From: Clostridium sp. Cult2
GTDB lineage: Bacteria; Bacillota; Clostridia; Tissierellales; Tepidimicrobiaceae
DNA length: 50,616 bases
NCBI RefSeq assembly: GCF_021655075.1
Contig: NZ_PPXX01000018.1
Location: 1-50,616 of the forward strand
Reading direction: 5' to 3'
The translations under genes were made by a program, and so were the position numbers. Every line of letters begins with the position of its first letter. The first letter of the stretch is position 1. Of this stretch, positions 36,059 through 45,248 are shown one piece after another. Below the pieces are notes generated by a model. The model made no database searches, had not been told where the DNA came from, and saw nothing but the letters and a program-made list of their open reading frames with translations.

Positions 36059-36087
36059 AGTATAACATATACAAGATTTTTTATCAA
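36059..36087 (-). promoter_or_regulatory. rpsB operon sigma-A promoter
   Basis: Minus strand: -35 TTGATA (36087-36082), 17-bp spacer, -10 TATACT (36064-36059) preceded by TGT, an extended -10. The -35 overlaps the stop codon of the SwrB-like gene. This is one of the strongest promoters by sequence in the window. Confidence 0.85.
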
Positions 36088-36557
36088 TAATTTTTATAAA
36101 TATTAGACCACATTTTAATTATTATATCCACTTCTCTAACACCTTTATTTAATCTTTTTGCAATTTCCTCATTAGAAAATCCTAATTGTTTTAATTCGAA
36201 AATTTTATCCTTAATCTCTACATCGCCAATGTCCTCTTTCGTAATTCCTTCCAATAGATTCTTATTGTTTTCTTCCCAATTATTATATTCATTATGTACT
36301 ACATCTTTTGAATCTTCTCCCCCAACAACCTTAGAATTATCTTTTTGTAGGGTCTCAAATTTATTTAAACTATTTCCTATTAAATCATCGAAGCTCTTAA
36401 TAAGATTTTCTACAGAATGGGAATAATATTTTATGTCTTGATATATCAATACAATCTCTTCATATAAACTCTTTTCTTCTTTTGAAATTTTATTAATAAT
36501 AACCAAAGAAACTATAATAAATAATAGTCCTATTATATTTAGTATAATTGTTAACAT
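36084..36557 (-). CDS. SwrB-like membrane protein with C-terminal helix-turn-helix-like domain
   Basis: About 157 aa. One N-terminal membrane helix (residues 4-22) leads to a coiled-coil cytoplasmic region and a C-terminal helix-turn-helix-like segment (LKQLGFSNEEIAKRLNKGVREVDIIIKM). This is the layout of DUF6115/SwrB-type proteins. In B. subtilis swrB lies at exactly this position, between sigD and rpsB, and activates flagellar export by promoting FliP function. Sequence similarity is weak, so the assignment rests on layout and position. The start is ATG 36557, six bases after AGGG. Its stop overlaps the rpsB promoter. Confidence 0.65.
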   Translation of the reverse strand: MLTIILNIIGLLFIIVSLVIINKISKEEKSLYEEIVLIYQDIKYYSHSVENLIKSFDDLIGNSLNKFETLQKDNSKVVGGEDSKDVVHNEYNNWEENNKNLLEGITKEDIGDVEIKDKIFELKQLGFSNEEIAKRLNKGVREVDIIIKMWSNIYKNY

Positions 36558-36569
36558 ATACATCCCTAC

Positions 36570-36872
36570 TTAAATTTTAATATCTATATTTCCGCCTAGT
36601 TTAGAATTGTCTTTATTTTTGTCATCCTTCTTCTTACGCTCTTTTTTATCTTTACTATTCCTAGGCTGTCTCCTTTTATCTACATCTATGGATAAATTTT
36701 CACTTTTGTTTGTGTCCCTAACCCTTTTAATGTTCTGTTCAATCTGTTTTTCATGCTGAACAACCCCTTGTTCCGCGTGAACTTTCACTCTATCATTTTC
36801 CACCTGTCTAATTTTTGCAACCTCCTGAGATTTGGAAATTATATTTGTATAATCAACAGGTCTAATAGACAT
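36570..36872 (-). CDS. conserved small highly charged protein of the flagellar operon, unknown function
   Basis: 100 aa. It starts MSIRPVDYTNIISKSQEVAKIRQ, followed by a glutamine- and charge-rich helix and a very lysine-rich disordered tail (RRQPRNSKDKKERKKKDD). No signal, membrane segment or catalytic motif. The ribosome binding site AGGGGTGA is good, and it is tightly packed between fapA and the SwrB-like gene, so it is a real gene. I do not recognise its function; location suggests a small motility-associated protein. Confidence 0.6.
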   Translation of the reverse strand: MSIRPVDYTNIISKSQEVAKIRQVENDRVKVHAEQGVVQHEKQIEQNIKRVRDTNKSENLSIDVDKRRQPRNSKDKKERKKKDDKNKDNSKLGGNIDIKI

Positions 36873-36884
36873 TTAAAATCACCC

Positions 36885-38297
36885 CTAATATGGACCTACC
36901 TTAATCTCTCCCTCATCTCTAAATAATGTACACCCTCTCATTTCATCCCTTACGGTAAAGGTACTATTCCCAATTACAATTTTAACTCCAGGATATATAA
37001 TATCTGAAACTTTTATACGCCCTTTTGAAAGGTTGTCAATTTCATCTTTCGTCACCTTATACTCTTCCTTAAATTTCGTCAATTCAGCAAGTAAACTATT
37101 TTTTGTCCTCAGTAACTTTATATACATCTGTGCTTTATTTTCATCCAATCTATTGACTTTCTTAAGTCTATCCAGTAAATTTAACGATTTTATTACCTTA
37201 TCTAAATTATCCTCCAATTCAGCAATACATTTCTTTAAATTTTCATTTTTCTCTTTGGTTTCAGGATTTATACCTACTTCTAATATAGTTTTAGTAGCCA
37301 TAGAAGATCCAATTGTCTTAGCGTGTATCTCATTTCCTGCTCTACAAACTCCACCAACAATTAAACCCCTTTTGCCTATAAGGATAATATCATCTCTACT
37401 ATAAACATGACTATGCATTATTGCCTCAGCTGTAATAGTACGTTCCGAATTCACTATTGCATTTTCTATAAATCTAGTCGTAATATGGCCTTTAGATTTA
37501 ATTGTTAATCTGTTATAACCTTGTACACCCTGCCTAACAACCACATCTCCAGAATTTTCAACATATGCACCTTCAATTACGCCCTTTATTCTCACATCTC
37601 CATCTGCTTTAATTTTAAATCCATTTAATGCATTTCCATCAACTAAGACTGTTCCATTAAAATAGATATTGCCTACTTTACTATCAACATCATTTACTTG
37701 GAACACATCTGAAACTATAACCTTTCTATCTTTCAGTTCCACTAACCCATCCTTCTCAGCAACTAATGCAACTTTCGTATCTAATAACCTAACATTTTTT
37801 CCATATCTCAAAACAGGAGATTTGCCCTTTTTATAGGGTATGGTTTGACCAGTGACTTTAAATCCAGGTTTCCCTTTCTTTGGAGGTACTAATTCAGCTA
37901 AAACATCCCCTTTTCTTACATTGTTGATAATATCTAATTCCCTATAATTCACTGTTCCATCATTTAATATTTTAGGTACTAATTTTTTTTCCAAATTAAA
38001 ATGATATTTAATATATCCATCTTTTCCATTAATGGGCATAATCCCTTCAGCAATACATACTTTGGTATTATATTTTCTATTTGATAATGCTAGCCTCAAC
38101 TTATCTTCATTCAGACCTACTTTTAATATACCCTTTATTTCTTCAATTATATTTTCTATTGGCTTTTCATCTACCATAAATTCTCGGGTTTCTTTATCAT
38201 TACTAAAATCTATTTTTTCTTTATCAAGTAATGTAATATAACCTTTTAATCCATCTTTTGATACTTCAATTATTATATTGGAAGAGATCTTGTACAT
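36885..38297 (-). CDS. FapA / DUF342 family protein
   Basis: 470 aa. Contains the FapA domain architecture: an N-terminal region with NVRKGDVLAELVPPKKGKPG, a right-handed beta-helix (about residues 200-350; repeats such as DGDVRIKGVIEGAYVENSGD) and a coiled-coil C-terminal part. DUF342 proteins have been linked to polar flagellum placement (FapA of Vibrio) and cell-surface processes; in Clostridia they are often in the flagellar operon, between sigD and rpsB. It is absent from this spot in B. subtilis. Good AGGAGG ribosome binding site. Confidence 0.8.
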   Translation of the reverse strand: MYKISSNIIIEVSKDGLKGYITLLDKEKIDFSNDKETREFMVDEKPIENIIEEIKGILKVGLNEDKLRLALSNRKYNTKVCIAEGIMPINGKDGYIKYHFNLEKKLVPKILNDGTVNYRELDIINNVRKGDVLAELVPPKKGKPGFKVTGQTIPYKKGKSPVLRYGKNVRLLDTKVALVAEKDGLVELKDRKVIVSDVFQVNDVDSKVGNIYFNGTVLVDGNALNGFKIKADGDVRIKGVIEGAYVENSGDVVVRQGVQGYNRLTIKSKGHITTRFIENAIVNSERTITAEAIMHSHVYSRDDIILIGKRGLIVGGVCRAGNEIHAKTIGSSMATKTILEVGINPETKEKNENLKKCIAELEDNLDKVIKSLNLLDRLKKVNRLDENKAQMYIKLLRTKNSLLAELTKFKEEYKVTKDEIDNLSKGRIKVSDIIYPGVKIVIGNSTFTVRDEMRGCTLFRDEGEIKVGPY

Positions 38298-38318
38298 ATT
38301 TATGCCTCCTAATCAATT

Positions 38319-39059
38319 CTAATAAACACCTAATTTTATCAATTTGTTCTTAATGTTTAGAATGGCTTTACTATGTATTTGAGAAATTCTAGACTCCGAT
38401 AATTCCATAATATATCCAATCTCCTTATAAGTTAGCTTTTCATAATAATATAGGGATATTACAGTTTTTTCATTATCCTGTAATTCGTCAATTATTCTTC
38501 CCAAAATTTCTTTAATCTCCTTTGTTTCATAAACATTTTCAGGTGTATTTAAATTTTTATCATTACGAATATAATATTCCCCTTTGTTTACAAGTAAATC
38601 CTCCAATGAAGCAACATTAAAATTTGCAATATCAGCAAGAGTTGCTTCTAGTTCTTCCAAGGAAATAGATAAATATTCGGATAATTCTCCATTTGATGGG
38701 GATCTTCCTAGTTTGTTTTCTAAATTAACCATTCCATTTTGAACATCTTTAGATTTTTTTCTTAAAGTTCTAGGAATCCAATCCAGCTTTCTTATATTAT
38801 CAATAATAGTACCTTTGATTCTTATCTGAGCATAGGTTTCGAACTTAATATCTTTACTTATATCAAATCGTTCAATGCTATCAATCAAACCCATGACTCC
38901 AAACCCAACTAAATCTTCATATTCTATCTTGCTTCCATAGAAATTATACATTCTACCAGCAACTATTTTTACTAAGCTAATATATTCTTCTATAAGCATT
39001 TGCCTTATGGTTCTATCCTTAGTTCTAGTATACTTTTTCCATAGTTCTTCTGTTTTCAT
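38319..39059 (-). CDS. sigD: flagellar sigma factor SigD (sigma-28, FliA)
   Basis: About 246 aa sigma-28 group factor. Region 2 (YEDLVGFGVMGLIDSIERFD, ETYAQIRIKGTIIDNIR), a short region 3 and region 4 (LTYKEIGYIMELSESRISQI) are present, with DWIPRTLRKK typical of this group. It directs late flagellar and chemotaxis genes and is held by the anti-sigma factor FlgM. Start at ATG 39059 after GGGAGGT; the longer frame from 39086 would overlap cheD. Confidence 0.95.
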   Translation of the reverse strand: MKTEELWKKYTRTKDRTIRQMLIEEYISLVKIVAGRMYNFYGSKIEYEDLVGFGVMGLIDSIERFDISKDIKFETYAQIRIKGTIIDNIRKLDWIPRTLRKKSKDVQNGMVNLENKLGRSPSNGELSEYLSISLEELEATLADIANFNVASLEDLLVNKGEYYIRNDKNLNTPENVYETKEIKEILGRIIDELQDNEKTVISLYYYEKLTYKEIGYIMELSESRISQIHSKAILNIKNKLIKLGVY

Positions 39060-39082
39060 AATAGTTACCTCCCTATGGAATA

Positions 39083-39565
39083 TCAAATGATTTTTACTCC
39101 ATGACCAATAGTTTTTACCAATAAAAGCCCATTTTCAGCATTTAGCTCAATGGTTCTACCATAGTTTCCACCAGTATCTTCAGAAATTATTTCAATGTTT
39201 ACCTCCCTTAGTTTCTCCTTTGTTGCTAAAACATTTCTCTCACCTATTTTTAAAATACTATTATTGCCATTAAAGGAAAACATTTGAGAACCTCCTGCTA
39301 TTTTTGCTTTTAAGTTTCTCTTTATAGCACCTTCATCTATCATCTTTTCTATTAACAATTCTATTCCTGTATCAACAAATTTTGATTTATTATCATTATT
39401 TTTGATTTCTTTACTAGAAGGCAACATTACATGGGCTAATCCCGCTATCTTATTATATTTATCATATAAAGCTATTCCAACACAAGAACCTAATCCTAGA
39501 GTTGTCAAAATACCTGGAGACTTAACTATATTTAAATCCGCCATGCCAACTTTGATTATTTTCAT
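39083..39565 (-). CDS. cheD: chemoreceptor glutamine deamidase CheD
   Basis: 160 aa. Active-site Cys28 in GLGSCVG and His45 in AGLAHVMLP match the CheD deamidase, which converts receptor glutamines to glutamate and binds CheC to enhance its phosphatase activity. It is encoded immediately after cheC (1-bp gap), as in B. subtilis. Confidence 0.95.
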   Translation of the reverse strand: MKIIKVGMADLNIVKSPGILTTLGLGSCVGIALYDKYNKIAGLAHVMLPSSKEIKNNDNKSKFVDTGIELLIEKMIDEGAIKRNLKAKIAGGSQMFSFNGNNSILKIGERNVLATKEKLREVNIEIISEDTGGNYGRTIELNAENGLLLVKTIGHGVKII

Positions 39566-39566
39566 C

Positions 39567-40169
39567 TTACAAAACTCCCAAACTAGATAATATTTTTTCG
39601 AAAGAATTCATATCTGGCAACAAGAACAAATTTCCTTGAACAAAATTATTTCCTTCCTGAAAAATAGTTTCTATAAATAATACTTGATCCGCAACAAAAC
39701 CAAATTGAATTGCTGGAACAGAAAGAATTGCTCCAGCCATATCAACAGCTAAGGATGGAATTGAAACTGTAATCTTTAGACCAGTCAATGCACTTAAGGA
39801 ATTAACATAAGAAGAAGCCAAAATATTTCCCACTTCCGATAAGGCAGATATAGCTATATCATCTAGCTTATTATCTTCCCTATCCAGTAACATGTTAGTC
39901 AAGTTGAGAGCAGAATCCAAATCCAATATAAACATAATATTCCCTTCAACATCACTCCCTAGGTTTAAATATATTCCTGCAACTAGTTCTTCTTCTCCTC
40001 CTAATACTTCTGCTACATCTTTAAATTCCATAATACGAACTTTAGGTACTTTCATATCGACACGCTTTGCCAACATAGTAGCTAATGCAGTTACTGCATT
40101 ACCAGATCCAATATTGCCAATTTCCTTCAACACATCTATCATCATACTATTCAAATTGTCCACGTCCAT
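39567..40169 (-). CDS. cheC: CheY-P phosphatase CheC
   Basis: 200 aa. It carries both E-x2-N phosphatase-type sites: KEIGNIGSGNA (E16, N19) and SEVGNILASSYVN in the second half, so the protein should dephosphorylate CheY-P. The C-terminal stretch after ~190 is hydrophobic. It is paired with cheD, the partner that stimulates it. Confidence 0.95.
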   Translation of the reverse strand: MDVDNLNSMMIDVLKEIGNIGSGNAVTALATMLAKRVDMKVPKVRIMEFKDVAEVLGGEEELVAGIYLNLGSDVEGNIMFILDLDSALNLTNMLLDREDNKLDDIAISALSEVGNILASSYVNSLSALTGLKITVSIPSLAVDMAGAILSVPAIQFGFVADQVLFIETIFQEGNNFVQGNLFLLPDMNSFEKILSSLGVL

Positions 40170-40182
40170 AACTCTCTGCTCC

Positions 40183-40614
40183 TTAGTTCTCCAATATTTT
40201 ACTTAAGTTTAACAATATAATTAATCTCTCTGAAGCTTTTCCTATTCCACTAATATATTCAATATATTTATTCTCCTCAGCTGTAGGAGGCTTGTCTATA
40301 TCTTCCTTATCTATTTCCAATACTTCAGAAGATGAATCCACTATTAACCCTACAACAATTTCATCCTCTTTTACAACGATTATTCTAGAGTTTTTCCCCA
40401 TAGCCTTTCCTTCCATTCCCAATTTAGATTTCAATCTTATTATGGGAATTACTTCTCCTCTTAAATTAATTACTCCATCTATGTACTCTGGTGCATTGGG
40501 TATCCTAGTAGTTTCTCCTGTTTTCTCTATAGATAAAACATTATTAATAGGAATCCCATAATATTCCTCATTGAGACTAAAAATTACATATTTTGATTCT
40601 CCATTAGAAGACAT
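40183..40614 (-). CDS. cheW: chemotaxis coupling protein CheW
   Basis: 143 aa, one CheW SH3-like domain, coupling receptors to CheA. Visible INLRGEVIPIIRLKSKLG motif and VGLIVDSSSEVLEI. AAAGGAGGT precedes the ATG. It is 16 bp downstream of cheA. Confidence 0.96.
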   Translation of the reverse strand: MSSNGESKYVIFSLNEEYYGIPINNVLSIEKTGETTRIPNAPEYIDGVINLRGEVIPIIRLKSKLGMEGKAMGKNSRIIVVKEDEIVVGLIVDSSSEVLEIDKEDIDKPPTAEENKYIEYISGIGKASERLIILLNLSKILEN

Positions 40615-40630
40615 ATTGAGACCTCCTTTT

Positions 40631-42631
40631 CTATATTATTGAATTAATATCCAATATTAAAGATACTTTCCCATTTCCCAATATTGTTGCTCCAGATAAA
40701 TATTTAATATTTGATAAATATTTTCCTAAGGGTTTTATTACAATTTCTTGTTGCCCTATTAAACTATCTACTAATAAAGCAGCTTCTTTTTCTCCTTTTC
40801 TTACTACTACTACTAAATATTCATCATAGTTATCCGTAAATTCTAACTCCATCAATTTATGTAGTCTAATAAATGGTATGGTCTTACCTCTATATAAAAT
40901 AATGTCTTGCCCCTGAATGTTTCTAATACTATCTTTATCTATACCTGTTATTTCAGTTATGGAACTTAAGGGTATAGCATATATTTCATCCTTTAATTTA
41001 ATTAAAAGGGCTTGTATAATTGCTAAAGTTAAAGGAATCCTGATAATAAATTTTGTGCCTACATTTAACTCACTATCTATTTCAATAGAGCCATTGATGG
41101 ATTCTATTTTGCTTTTTACTACATCCAATCCCACTCCCCGTCCAGATATATCAGAAATTTCTTCTGACGTGCTAAAACCTGGTTGGAATAATAAGGTTTT
41201 AATATCATCCTCTGTTAAAATCTCTGCCTCTTGACTGGTTATAATTTCTTTTTCTATAGCTTTCTTTTTAATTCCTCCAATATCAATCCCCTTTCCGTCA
41301 TCAGCAACTTCAACTACAACATTGTTTCCATCTGGATAGGCCTTTAATATAACAGTCCCCTCTTTAAGTTTGTTCTGGTTCTTTCTCTCCTCTGGTGTTT
41401 CAATGCCATGATCAATAGAATTTCTAATAATATGAATCAATGGATCTCCAATCTCATCTATTACAGTTCTATCCACTTCAGTATCTTCTCCATACATTTG
41501 AAGATTAATTTCCTTATTTAATTCTTTAGATAAATCCCTAACCATTCGTGGAAATCTATTAAAAACTCTTTCTATTGGTACCATACGTACCTTCATAACA
41601 GCATCATGTAGGCTAGTGGTAATTCTTTCTAAATATTCAATAGCTTCAATCATATTTTCCTTGTTAGATATATCGCTTAAATCATCCATCCTAGTTTTAA
41701 TTATTATTAACTCACTTACAAGATTCATTAAATTGTCCAATCTATCAATATCTACTCTAACCGTCTTGCCAATTCTATTTTCTCTATTAGATATTCTGGC
41801 TTTATCCCCATTTTCTACCAGTTCATTTATGTCCTTTCTTATACTATCAACTTCTTTAACTAATTCATGATCAACTTTAGCTACTTGTCTACCTTCTACG
41901 CCCGTAATCTTTATTTCATCTATTTCCGAAATATTGTTTAATTCACCTTCTAATTTCTCTTTCTCTACTCTAGAGATGAAAATTATGGAAAAACCTAAAT
42001 CAAATTTCTCATCTTCTATATCCTCCACAGAAGGATTAGAATAAACTATATCACCCATAGACTCTAAAGTATTAAAAATTATAAAAGCTCTAGCAGATTT
42101 TAGCATACATTTAGGACTTAAATTTACCTCAATATTAAATATATTTAATCCCTTTGTCTTTGCCTCCTCTATAATGTTCAGCACGTAGTCATCAAGAGGA
42201 ATATTATCCTCAATAAGATATTCATTATTTTCTATAATACTATTATCTTTTAATACAGTTCTTAATCTATCAATTAAATCTTTATTCTCTCCACTGCTTT
42301 CCTTTCCCTTTGTGGCAATTTCATTTACAGAATAATCCAATACATCAAAACATTCAAATATAATATCAATTACATTTTCATTCAATTCAATATCATTACT
42401 TCGAATACCCTCTAATACATTTTCCATTTCATGAGTTAAATTGGCCATGTTTTCAAATCCCATGGTTCCTGACATGCCCTTCAATGTATGAGCTACTCTA
42501 AAAAGCTCATTGATTAAAGATATATTGGCTTTATCTTTTTCCAATTCCAATAAAGCCTCATTCATACTTTGTAAATGTTCTTTTGCTTCTTCAACAAATA
42601 AATTTATATATTGATTTAAGTCTAAATCCAT
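40631..42631 (-). CDS. cheA: chemotaxis histidine kinase CheA
   Basis: 666 aa. Domains in order: P1 HPt with phospho-acceptor His48 (VAHTLKGMSGTMG), P2 CheY/CheB-binding (about 160-245), P3 dimerisation (from about 290), P4 HATPase with N box HIIRNSIDHGIE and G boxes ADDGKGID and SGRGVGLDV, and P5 CheW-like regulatory domain at the C-terminus. It autophosphorylates in response to receptors and feeds CheY and CheB. 2-bp gap to cheB. Confidence 0.97.
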   Translation of the reverse strand: MDLDLNQYINLFVEEAKEHLQSMNEALLELEKDKANISLINELFRVAHTLKGMSGTMGFENMANLTHEMENVLEGIRSNDIELNENVIDIIFECFDVLDYSVNEIATKGKESSGENKDLIDRLRTVLKDNSIIENNEYLIEDNIPLDDYVLNIIEEAKTKGLNIFNIEVNLSPKCMLKSARAFIIFNTLESMGDIVYSNPSVEDIEDEKFDLGFSIIFISRVEKEKLEGELNNISEIDEIKITGVEGRQVAKVDHELVKEVDSIRKDINELVENGDKARISNRENRIGKTVRVDIDRLDNLMNLVSELIIIKTRMDDLSDISNKENMIEAIEYLERITTSLHDAVMKVRMVPIERVFNRFPRMVRDLSKELNKEINLQMYGEDTEVDRTVIDEIGDPLIHIIRNSIDHGIETPEERKNQNKLKEGTVILKAYPDGNNVVVEVADDGKGIDIGGIKKKAIEKEIITSQEAEILTEDDIKTLLFQPGFSTSEEISDISGRGVGLDVVKSKIESINGSIEIDSELNVGTKFIIRIPLTLAIIQALLIKLKDEIYAIPLSSITEITGIDKDSIRNIQGQDIILYRGKTIPFIRLHKLMELEFTDNYDEYLVVVVRKGEKEAALLVDSLIGQQEIVIKPLGKYLSNIKYLSGATILGNGKVSLILDINSII

Positions 42632-42633
42632 TA

Positions 42634-43683
42634 TTACACCCCCACCACACTCATTATTTCATGAGCTATACTGTTTAAAGGAACTATCTTATCAATATAT
42701 CTTGTATCTATTGCAGCTTTAGGCATTCCAAAGATTATAGATGAATCTTTATCTTGAGCTATTGTAAAACCCTTAGATTTTTTTATTTGAACAATTCCAT
42801 TAGCTCCATCAGAGCCCATACCAGTCATTACAATTCCTACCTTCTTCAAATCACCTAGTTTTGCAACAGACTCCATTAATATATCTACGGACGGTCTTAA
42901 TCCTTTTATAGCTGGTTCTTTGTTCAATTGAATGATATAATCCGAGTTATCTTCCACCACTTCCATATGATAATCTCCAGGAGCGATATAACAATAACCT
43001 CTTTTTAATCTATCTCCTTCCTCACCTTCTTTAACTTCAATCTTCGATAGATTGTTCAACCTATCTGCTAATGATTTGGTGAATTTTGGTGGCATATGCT
43101 GAACAACAACAATAGAAGCATTAATATCTGCTGGCAAAAGAGGTAGTACTTCTTGTAATGCTCTAGGTCCTCCCGTTGATGTGCCTAATGCAATTATATA
43201 ATCGAAATTTTTCTTATTAGCTCTCATTATTGTGGAAGATTTAGCTATAGGTTTAAAGATAGAGTTCTTAATATAATCAATATTGGTTTTAAATTTTGCA
43301 GCTATTTTTATTTTATTTATTATCTCCTGTTTTTTGATTTTATCACTTAAACTAAAGATATTATGAGGTTTTGGTATAAAATCTATAGCTCCTTTTTCCA
43401 AGGCTTCTAATGTTAAAACAGCACCCTCTTTGGTTAAATTGCTGATTATGATTACAGGTATATTATAGGATTTAATAATATTATCTAAAGTGGCAATACC
43501 ACCCATTATAGGCATTTCAATGTCAAGAGTAATAATATCTGGTTTCAATAAGGGAATTTTGTCTAAGGCCTCTTTTCCATTATTAGCATGTCCAACTACA
43601 TAAATCATATCGTCTTCATTAAATATATCTGTTAAAATTCTACGTATAAATGGTGAATCATCTACTATAAGTACTTTTATCAA
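42634..43683 (-). CDS. cheB: chemotaxis response regulator methylesterase CheB
   Basis: 349 aa. N-terminal receiver domain with phospho-Asp54 (TLDIEMPIMGG) and acidic D8/D9; C-terminal methylesterase domain with the catalytic Ser (GTSTGGPRAL), His (VVQHMPPKFT) and Asp (MGSDGANG). It removes methyl groups from receptors during adaptation. It starts with TTG after AAAGGA. Confidence 0.97.
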   Translation of the reverse strand: MIKVLIVDDSPFIRRILTDIFNEDDMIYVVGHANNGKEALDKIPLLKPDIITLDIEMPIMGGIATLDNIIKSYNIPVIIISNLTKEGAVLTLEALEKGAIDFIPKPHNIFSLSDKIKKQEIINKIKIAAKFKTNIDYIKNSIFKPIAKSSTIMRANKKNFDYIIALGTSTGGPRALQEVLPLLPADINASIVVVQHMPPKFTKSLADRLNNLSKIEVKEGEEGDRLKRGYCYIAPGDYHMEVVEDNSDYIIQLNKEPAIKGLRPSVDILMESVAKLGDLKKVGIVMTGMGSDGANGIVQIKKSKGFTIAQDKDSSIIFGMPKAAIDTRYIDKIVPLNSIAHEIMSVVGV

Positions 43684-44349
43684 TTAGATCAATCCTTTTT
43701 CTCTTAACAATCGTTGTTTTAAAAAAATAAATTGAATTATTTTATCCCTATCTCTATCCTTTAATTTAATAAATTTTATTCCCAAGGCATAAACATATTC
43801 AAAGGTATCAACTTTTTCTATCCTCACCACTTTACCTTTTGAAATTATCGCATGGTTGTCTATGTTGAATTTACATAATATTATGTCTCCAACTTCATGT
43901 TTATAGTTGGAATATAACCTTAACCCACCACCGCTTATATCCTTTGTTCTACACCTTTCAGTAATAGTCCTTTTCTCATTACCCTTTTTAAAGACAAATT
44001 CTTTAATCACTGGAATATCTATGTCAAATCTATAATATTCTCTTAATTGATATCTTTTAGTATCTGAAATTTTTTTTATTTGAAGTTTATAGACCTTTTC
44101 CAATTCCCTTCTCAATAATTTAGCATTAAAATAATATTTTCCTTTATTTTCTACAATGTAGCTAACCCCTATAATCTCATCCTTTCGCATTAAAACTATT
44201 TGGTTTTTATAAATAGGGCCACTGACGATATAATTTTTTTCATCAATGATATCCAATATTTGACTAGGATAAGGTCTTTTGTCCCTTGAAGATATTTTAA
44301 TGAGTTCAATTCTATCACCAATACTAAAATGTTCATTCCCTTTTATCAT
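43684..44349 (-). CDS. PilZ-domain c-di-GMP receptor of the YcgR/DgrA type
   Basis: About 221 aa. An N-terminal YcgR-like domain (about residues 5-90; IGDRIELI) is followed by a PilZ domain with the complete c-di-GMP-binding motifs RxxxR (QLREYYRFD) and DxSxxG (DISGGGLRL). In Bacillus and E. coli these proteins slow the flagellar motor when c-di-GMP is high. Start ATG 44349, 1 bp after the flhG stop and 8 bases after AGGTGG. Located inside the fla/che operon, it ties motility directly to c-di-GMP. Confidence 0.9.
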   Translation of the reverse strand: MIKGNEHFSIGDRIELIKISSRDKRPYPSQILDIIDEKNYIVSGPIYKNQIVLMRKDEIIGVSYIVENKGKYYFNAKLLRRELEKVYKLQIKKISDTKRYQLREYYRFDIDIPVIKEFVFKKGNEKRTITERCRTKDISGGGLRLYSNYKHEVGDIILCKFNIDNHAIISKGKVVRIEKVDTFEYVYALGIKFIKLKDRDRDKIIQFIFLKQRLLREKGLI

Positions 44350-44350
44350 A

Positions 44351-45247
44351 TTAGCTACCACCTCTTCTTCCAAGAAGTAAGTTCTTTAACTTTTGAGTAA
44401 AACTTATATTTTTTTCAATATCATCATTGTTATAAGAATCTATAAACTGTAATGCCATAATATTAATCCTTTTAGATAAGGTTGACTTAGGGCTATAAAT
44501 GAGAAATGGTGTCTGATTTTGTACTGCTTTACTTACAATATTATTCTTTTCTAAATACCCTAAAAAATGAAGTTGAATTTTCAAAAAACTATTAGAAGCT
44601 TTGTTTAATTTATAAAAAGTATCCATAGCTTCCTTCCTGTTATTTACAATGTTTGTAACTATATTAAGTTTACCTCTATATCCATTATTTGTCAAAGATT
44701 TTATCATGGTATAGCCATCCATTATAGAAGTAGGATCAGGTGTAGTTATTAGTATAACTTCATCTGCTGCCATAACAAAATTTAAAACCCTATTGGATAT
44801 TCCAGCACCTGTATCTATGATGATATAGTCTTCTAACAGTTCCAACCTCTCTATCTCCACCAATAATTTTTCTATATTTTCATCATTCATGATTGATAAT
44901 TCATCTAAACCCGTTCCTCCAGATATAATCTTAACACCTTCAGGACCATTACTAACAATTTCATAAATATCTTTATCACTAGTCATTAAATCAGCAATAG
45001 TATATTTCATATTTGTTCCAGTTAATATTTCTATATTGGCTAATCCCAAATCTGCATCTAAAACTAATACCTTATATCCTAATCGTTTTAAGGAAATAGC
45101 TAAATTAATTGCAAAATTAGTTTTTCCAACACCTCCTTTGCCGCTAGTTATAGCCAATACTTTGGCCTTGTTTTTAAGAGAAGAAGTAATTCTATCATCA
45201 ACCTTCCCCTTCATTAATTCTCTAAGTTTTTCAGCTTGATCCTTCAT
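44351..45247 (-). CDS. flhG: FlhG (YlxH) ParA/MinD-like ATPase
   Basis: 298 aa MinD/ParA family ATPase with the deviant Walker A AITSGKGGVGKTNFAINLA near residue 33, and DADLGLANIE and VIIDTGAGIS motifs. It works with FlhF to set flagellar number and location. It is located downstream of flhF (1-bp gap), the usual order. Confidence 0.94.
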   Translation of the reverse strand: MKDQAEKLRELMKGKVDDRITSSLKNKAKVLAITSGKGGVGKTNFAINLAISLKRLGYKVLVLDADLGLANIEILTGTNMKYTIADLMTSDKDIYEIVSNGPEGVKIISGGTGLDELSIMNDENIEKLLVEIERLELLEDYIIIDTGAGISNRVLNFVMAADEVILITTPDPTSIMDGYTMIKSLTNNGYRGKLNIVTNIVNNRKEAMDTFYKLNKASNSFLKIQLHFLGYLEKNNIVSKAVQNQTPFLIYSPKSTLSKRINIMALQFIDSYNNDDIEKNISFTQKLKNLLLGRRGGS

Positions 45248-45248
45248 G

